DNA of 64,000 bases from Taenia hydatigena (lineage: Eukaryota; Platyhelminthes; Cestoda; Cyclophyllidea; Taeniidae), in NCBI GenBank assembly GCA_036345935.2, contig JADWOT020000641.1, positions 1-64,000 of the forward strand, in the 5' to 3' direction. Position 1 is the stretch's first letter; each line of letters starts with the position of its first letter. Shown one piece after another: positions 60,001 to 64,000 of this stretch. The notes under the pieces were generated by a model. It ran no database searches. It saw only the letters and a list, made by a program, of their open reading frames with translations, and was not told the origin of the DNA. Both the position numbers and the translations under genes were made by a program.

Positions 60001-61257
60001 CTTCTGCAGCTCCGTTCAGCGTAAACGACACATCCTTCAACATACTCAAGTGGCTCAAGTCTGGAGTTATCACATCTCTATTCGATGCAATCCAACCCGA
60101 GCGAATGTCTTGCCTTCCAAGAAAGACATGAGATGATTAGGTAAGAGAGAGGACGCGAATCACTAGGTGCTACGCGTGGATAAGGAGGTATGAATGGTGG
60201 AGGCTTATCAGCATGAATTTGGTTGTAGAATCTCGGGTCCACTGCTTTAAGCCTCCAAGGTACCTTCCAATTAAAGTGTGAAATTCACTTAAAACCTTAG
60301 TGGATGAAGTGTGAGTAATTTGTGAGCATAGCTAGTTGTGTTGTGGACGTGGTAGATAAAAAATTAACCAAAGAAGGGCCCTTTGTCTTCAGAAAAAAGG
60401 ACCTCGGAAGAATGCTACTGAGAACATCACAGTAGGAAAACACTGCCAACTGTTTTGACCAAATCAAATGCTGCTTTTTTTGAGAACAAATGTAGCTCAC
60501 AGGCCTTGTTCCTCATCTCCCATGCAAGCATTTGGCAGAACGTGTCCAATCTACAGTCTTCAACTGTTGTTAGTCGCTTTCATGGCTCACAACCATATTA
60601 TTTTGTGCCAAGCAGCATATATTTGCATAAATTTAGGCTTTCTTAGTAACCCGTTCATGGTAATTTTTATGCACCTTCTTCCCTCACTGCCTCAGGGTGA
60701 CTAATTGCTAGCTAGAATCAACGGTCGTGACTCAGATTCTTGGCATCGCAATCTCCCTCCCCCCTTGAATGTTTAAACCAACGTTGAGTAGGCCCCGCCT
60801 GTAGAATACCTGGTTGGAGTTCCCGCCGTGTGACGTGTATAGTCCAGAACCACTAGGAAATTGAATGAGTTTCGGTTTTCAATGATTCCCACGTATGCTT
60901 ACTTTGCGTATCTGCAAATACCTTGGACATGTGAGTTCGAGTGGCTCACTTCCCAGCTTACAAAGCTTTCTTAACGACTACTAACTGGTAATGCCACCTT
61001 TGGTGAGCATGAGGCGAGGGCTTTAATTTCTCTCCCTCCTTGCCTCGATAATGTTCTTACGCAAAATCCGAATTGGCGGACCACTAACAAAGCCCTGCGA
61101 CCAATTATTTGCCTGAATCTACATAAGCAAAGAAATTCATTAGCACTCGGCATGCCTGTGTGACGAGGTGACGTCGCTCCAAAACTAGCCATTTCATTAT
61201 TAGTAGCACCCTCGTCGGTGCACAACATCGCAAATGGAATCTACTCCATTAATGCCT

Positions 61258-61452
61258 CTAACGTACACACAAGACCCTTGAAGCCAAATCCACAATATCC
61301 TCAAATGTTGTCGCTCGCATTCCACGATGGTACTGAGTGCCACATTCAGTCTTCGTGGTGAAAAGTTTCTTGGCAGTTCGACATCTTGCCAGGTGGGCCC
61401 TAATTTGCCTGTGTTCTGTCCGCGCGGATCTAATCAACCTTAACAAATCCAC
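61258..61452 (-). other. Possible exon, unrecognised (S1b copy)
   Basis: Open for 64 codons on the minus strand, with a basic N-terminal half (LIRSARTEHRQIRAH) and an acidic end (TTFEDIVDLASRV). The S1a copy has one in-frame stop. Unrecognised. Confidence 0.25.
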
Positions 61453-61588
61453 TCAGTTCGACTTCCTTCTGCCCTATTGCAGCCGATATTACTAACTCAA
61501 CCTCATGACGAAACGAATGTGCGAATTGGACAGTTTTATTCAAAGTGGTATAAATACATCCACCGTACCGCTGAAATGAAAAGCCTTT

Positions 61589-61927
61589 TCAGAACTTTCC
61601 TCCCGTCTCCTCTTTGCTTTCCTTCAAAGTGACTTCAGTGTCACTGCCATCAGATTCTTCATAGGTGAACTCCTGGGCTTCCTCTAACACTTGCCTAGAA
61701 GAAAGCAATACTGACCCAACTAACCGAAAATCTACGGCTGAAATTGGGTGTAGCTTGTCCACTTGACCTCAGCCTTCCTGGATTTGTGACGGGACAGACT
61801 TTTTACGACAATACAGACGACAGTTAGGAAGACACTGAGGAAGCCATAAGTGTCTATCGGTCTTTGCCTCCTGAAGTGTCAACCCTAGGGCAAATAGAAC
61901 CCAAACAAATAGCATACACGGTAACAT
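61589..61927 (-). pseudogene. Small single-pass membrane protein gene, copy b, internally deleted
   Basis: Minus strand. An ATG at 61927 opens a convincing signal peptide (MLPCMLFVWVLFALGLTLQ). Mature sequence starts EAKTDR, then about 93 bp present in copy a is missing, removing the ectodomain and half the membrane segment and shifting frame. Sequence resumes as FLSVFLTVVCIVVKSLSRH with a basic stop-transfer segment. A 68-bp intron (61695-61762) and the tail exon 61694-61589 follow; the tail ends KEETGGKF and is identical in DNA to copy a. AATAAA lies about 60 bp downstream. A solo LTR sits 27 bp upstream of the ATG. Confidence 0.6.
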
Positions 61928-61953
61928 GTCGCATGGCGAATCCACATTAACAT

Positions 61954-62181
61954 TGTAATACTTAATTCTTCAAATGCGCTTTGTAGGCCAGAGGCGGGAA
62001 GTCAATCTGAACCACGTGACGGAGCAGCGTGGAGACTCCTTGGAACGTGACTCATCCTCAGCCCGAACTCCAGATCTTGCCTAGCTGTATTCATCACCCC
62101 CTTTGTATATTAAAGATGTCTAAACGTATACAGACTTCTACTATCAAGGGTGACCAGGAGGGAGAGGAGGAACCCTCTACA
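61954..62181 (+). mobile_element. Solo gypsy LTR (228 bp) with target duplication
   Basis: Starts TGTAATACTT and ends CTCTACA. It is flanked by AACAT on both sides (61949-61953 and 62182-62186). The S1a copy has a single AACAT at 25713-25717, the empty site. It aligns with the LTRs of elements A and B. An ATG at 62116 opens a frame that stays open to the LTR end, exactly 22 codons. Confidence 0.85.
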
Positions 62182-62596
62182 AACATGGCGCCTCGACAGC
62201 AAAATGACCAATGGAGAAGAAGTAGAAAATTCAAAAGTAACTTTAGCAGAAGGAAGATTTGTCATATTACTTATTAACTTTGCTTAAAATGCGAGTGTTT
62301 CAGAATATTTGCCAACGTATCCATCTTACGAATGAATTTTTGCCTATTGTAATTATGAGAAGAAAAGGCCAATGTTTAGAGTATAATGCATAAAGTGGCC
62401 AACTAGTAACAACTTCCAAAGATCAGATAAAATTTACTCCACCTTGATATTAAAGGATTTTAGACTTTTTAAATTTAGCAATATCATTTCATAAATCACG
62501 AAACAAAAATTGACAATTACTTGCAAATTTTGCGAAACATGAATTGCTGTTGCTAAATGCAAAATTATTAACCAATAAGTCAAAAGATTTACCATG

Positions 62597-62820
62597 TGTG
62601 ATGATTATTTTTGTAAATGTGCTTGGTAGGCTAGAGGCGGAAGGACAATTGGAATTTGGTTGCGGAGCTGTGTGGCGATTTCTAGCAGTGCTACGAGTTC
62701 CCTTTCTGAACTCTTTTACAAGATCTCTTTGTAATTTCTCTCTTACCCATAATAAGAATGTCGAAGCGTGTTCGGACTTCTAATAACAAAGGCGGTAGTT
62801 GGGTGAGGAGGGACTCTACA
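62597..62820 (+). mobile_element. Gypsy element B, 5' LTR
   Basis: 224 bp, TGTGATG...CTCTACA, preceded by CCATG as in element A. An ATG at 62758 starts 21 codons that read straight across the LTR end into gag. Aligns with the LTRs at 26132 and 61954. Confidence 0.8.
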
Positions 62821-63400
62821 TTGTTGGCTGCGTTGGCGGAACTTCCCCATTTCAAAACAGGAATGAATTTGGGGAATTGGATGAAGACCATGAGGTTCAA
62901 CATCTACTGATCTTCCACGCTCTTCTGCATGAACTTTTCTCAGCAGCAATTGATGACGGTGTCTCACCTGACTCCAACCTTGGCCAGTGCTGTGCGATAC
63001 TGGCTCAACTCGTTATTGACCAGCGAGAGGAGTCGCCGGCTAGAAGTTCTTTCGCCGCGACCAAAAGTTAGGCGAAAACGACTGGGAGTACGCTGGGGTC
63101 CTGCAAATCCTAGCCGAACGGGCCTTCAGAAGCTGCCCACCTAACAAGGTGAAAAGTTGGGTCGCTGTCTAATTCAAAACCGGAGTTCTACCATCGAGCA
63201 TCCCGACGAAGCTCCACGCCGTGAAGACCAACAATCTCAGCTAGTTGGTCGAGGCAGCGACCAGGAAGCGTCAGGAACTCCCCCTGACATCGCCGTTTTA
63301 TATGGCCAACCGCCACTCCATATAGAAACCACCGACCGCATCCTACACGTCGACGTTGGACTCCGTCGCGTCGTATCTCAAAAGTAGGTAAGCTGCACCA
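62821..63400 (+). pseudogene. Gypsy element B gag region
   Basis: Continues the LTR-initiated frame (LAALAELPHF) to a TGA at 62908-62910. Relative to element A about 40 bp is missing there, after which gag continues in another frame with DQREESPARS. Further frame changes follow to 63400. Clearly the same protein as in element A. Confidence 0.6.
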
Positions 63401-63413
63401 CTCCTTACCCTGC

Positions 63414-63683
63414 TTGCTTTTCCATGTTTCCCTCCCATTTATGCGAGTCTATGGCAAGCTGGAGGGGCGTTCCTTCAGTTTCCTCCTTGACTCAGGCGCA
63501 GCCAGGCCGTTAGTGAGTCTCCAAGCTTCCCCAGATCTCCGCATTAAGTTTCGTACTGGTCCTCCCTCTGCAAAACTTCTCTCAACAGAAGGGAGGAAGA
63601 TGAGGGCAAAAGGGGAGACGTCGTCAAAAGCCTCGTTGAGGAGGGAACCTGGACAGTGCAATGTAAAATATGCTTCGAGTTAG
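63414..63683 (+). pseudogene. Gypsy element B aspartic protease region
   Basis: MRVYGKLEGRSFSFLLDSGA gives the retropepsin motif DSGA. The frame ends at 63683. It aligns with element A 26980-27230. Confidence 0.75.
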
Positions 63684-63689
63684 TTTGGG

Positions 63690-64000
63690 ATGCGATATTT
63701 GTCGTTGACTTCCTTTGTATTACCAAGGTGGTCCTGAATTTCGCAAAAGTTACATTCGCGACCCAGTAGCATAAGGAAGCAATCGCAGTCAAACCTCCTC
63801 AAAAAAGGACTCAGGTGAAATCTGTAGCGCCCTTTTCGAGGCTGCGGGCATCCTCATTAGCAACTTAGATTAGCTTTGCACCCAGTTGACGCAGATCACC
63901 GATGGCGAGAGAAAGGAGCCATGCTAGTTGCTTAGCAAGTACCCGAACGTGTTCTCATGGCAAGGAGCGAAAGTCGGACGAATAAATATCGTCAAACATA
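63690..64000 (+). pseudogene. Gypsy element B reverse transcriptase, N-terminal part, cut by the window end
   Basis: Aligns with 27235-27550 of element A (FLRITK-type start, then the ITDGERKE segment near 63895), with stops. Everything downstream lies outside the window. Confidence 0.65.

Larger units (their letters stand above)
59945..62596. repeat. Segmental duplication copy S1b
   Basis: Collinear with 23640-26131. Differences include indels, a 93-bp deletion inside the membrane-protein gene (around 61848), and a solo LTR of 228 bp at 61954. It ends at gypsy element B. Confidence 0.8.

Overview
The window looks like part of a flatworm genome, most likely a taeniid tapeworm. It holds genes built like the EG95/45W host-protective oncosphere antigens: a signal-peptide exon, one fibronectin type III (FN3) exon bounded by phase-1 introns, and an exon coding a Ser/Thr-rich stalk with a short hydrophobic C-terminus. 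Base composition is moderate, introns are spliceosomal, and there are Ty3/gypsy-type LTR elements, simple-sequence tracts and much decayed repeat DNA. Nothing prokaryotic is present. The organism assignment is inference from gene family and architecture.

Layout. 0-23 kb: a mostly plus-oriented array of FN3-antigen units and a roughly 1.2-kb unclassified repeat (called R1 here). It contains one complete gene (14459-15766), remnants of others (1281-2326, 14041-14199, 18395-18535, 18716-20900), a 0.67-kb inverted repeat (4389-5060 / 6290-6962), and a gypsy integrase scrap. 23.6-29.9 kb: a segmental duplicate (S1a) carrying a broken small membrane-protein gene on the minus strand, then a decayed gypsy element (element A, about 3.8 kb) whose 3' end is interrupted by a 188-bp short LTR. 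30-44.6 kb: mostly unrecognised sequence with one repeat block, microsatellites and no gene I can defend. 44.6-59.2 kb: a locus bounded by inverted repeats. It carries a second complete FN3-antigen gene on the minus strand (54657-56550), a truncated relative (50780-51359), a 1.07-kb direct tandem duplication and an inverted copy of the 2.3-4.3 kb block. 59.5-64 kb: the second copy of the S1 duplication (S1b), with an extra solo LTR and the start of gypsy element B, which runs off the window.

The two complete antigen genes (184 and 194 codons by my splice model) share exon phases, exon 1 length, a TATA box about 50 bp upstream of the ATG and the 5' leader, but differ strongly in the FN3 and stalk. 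Each lies just downstream of the last exon of a decayed upstream unit, so the family expanded head-to-tail and was then inverted. The most interesting signals are: a mosaic of about 700 identical bp joined to a diverged FN3 exon, a GC-AG intron shared by two paralogs, gag reading frames that begin inside the LTR, dated LTR insertions with target duplications and empty sites, and an unrecognised small type-I membrane protein seen as two differently broken copies. All comparisons were made by eye; identities are approximate unless stated.
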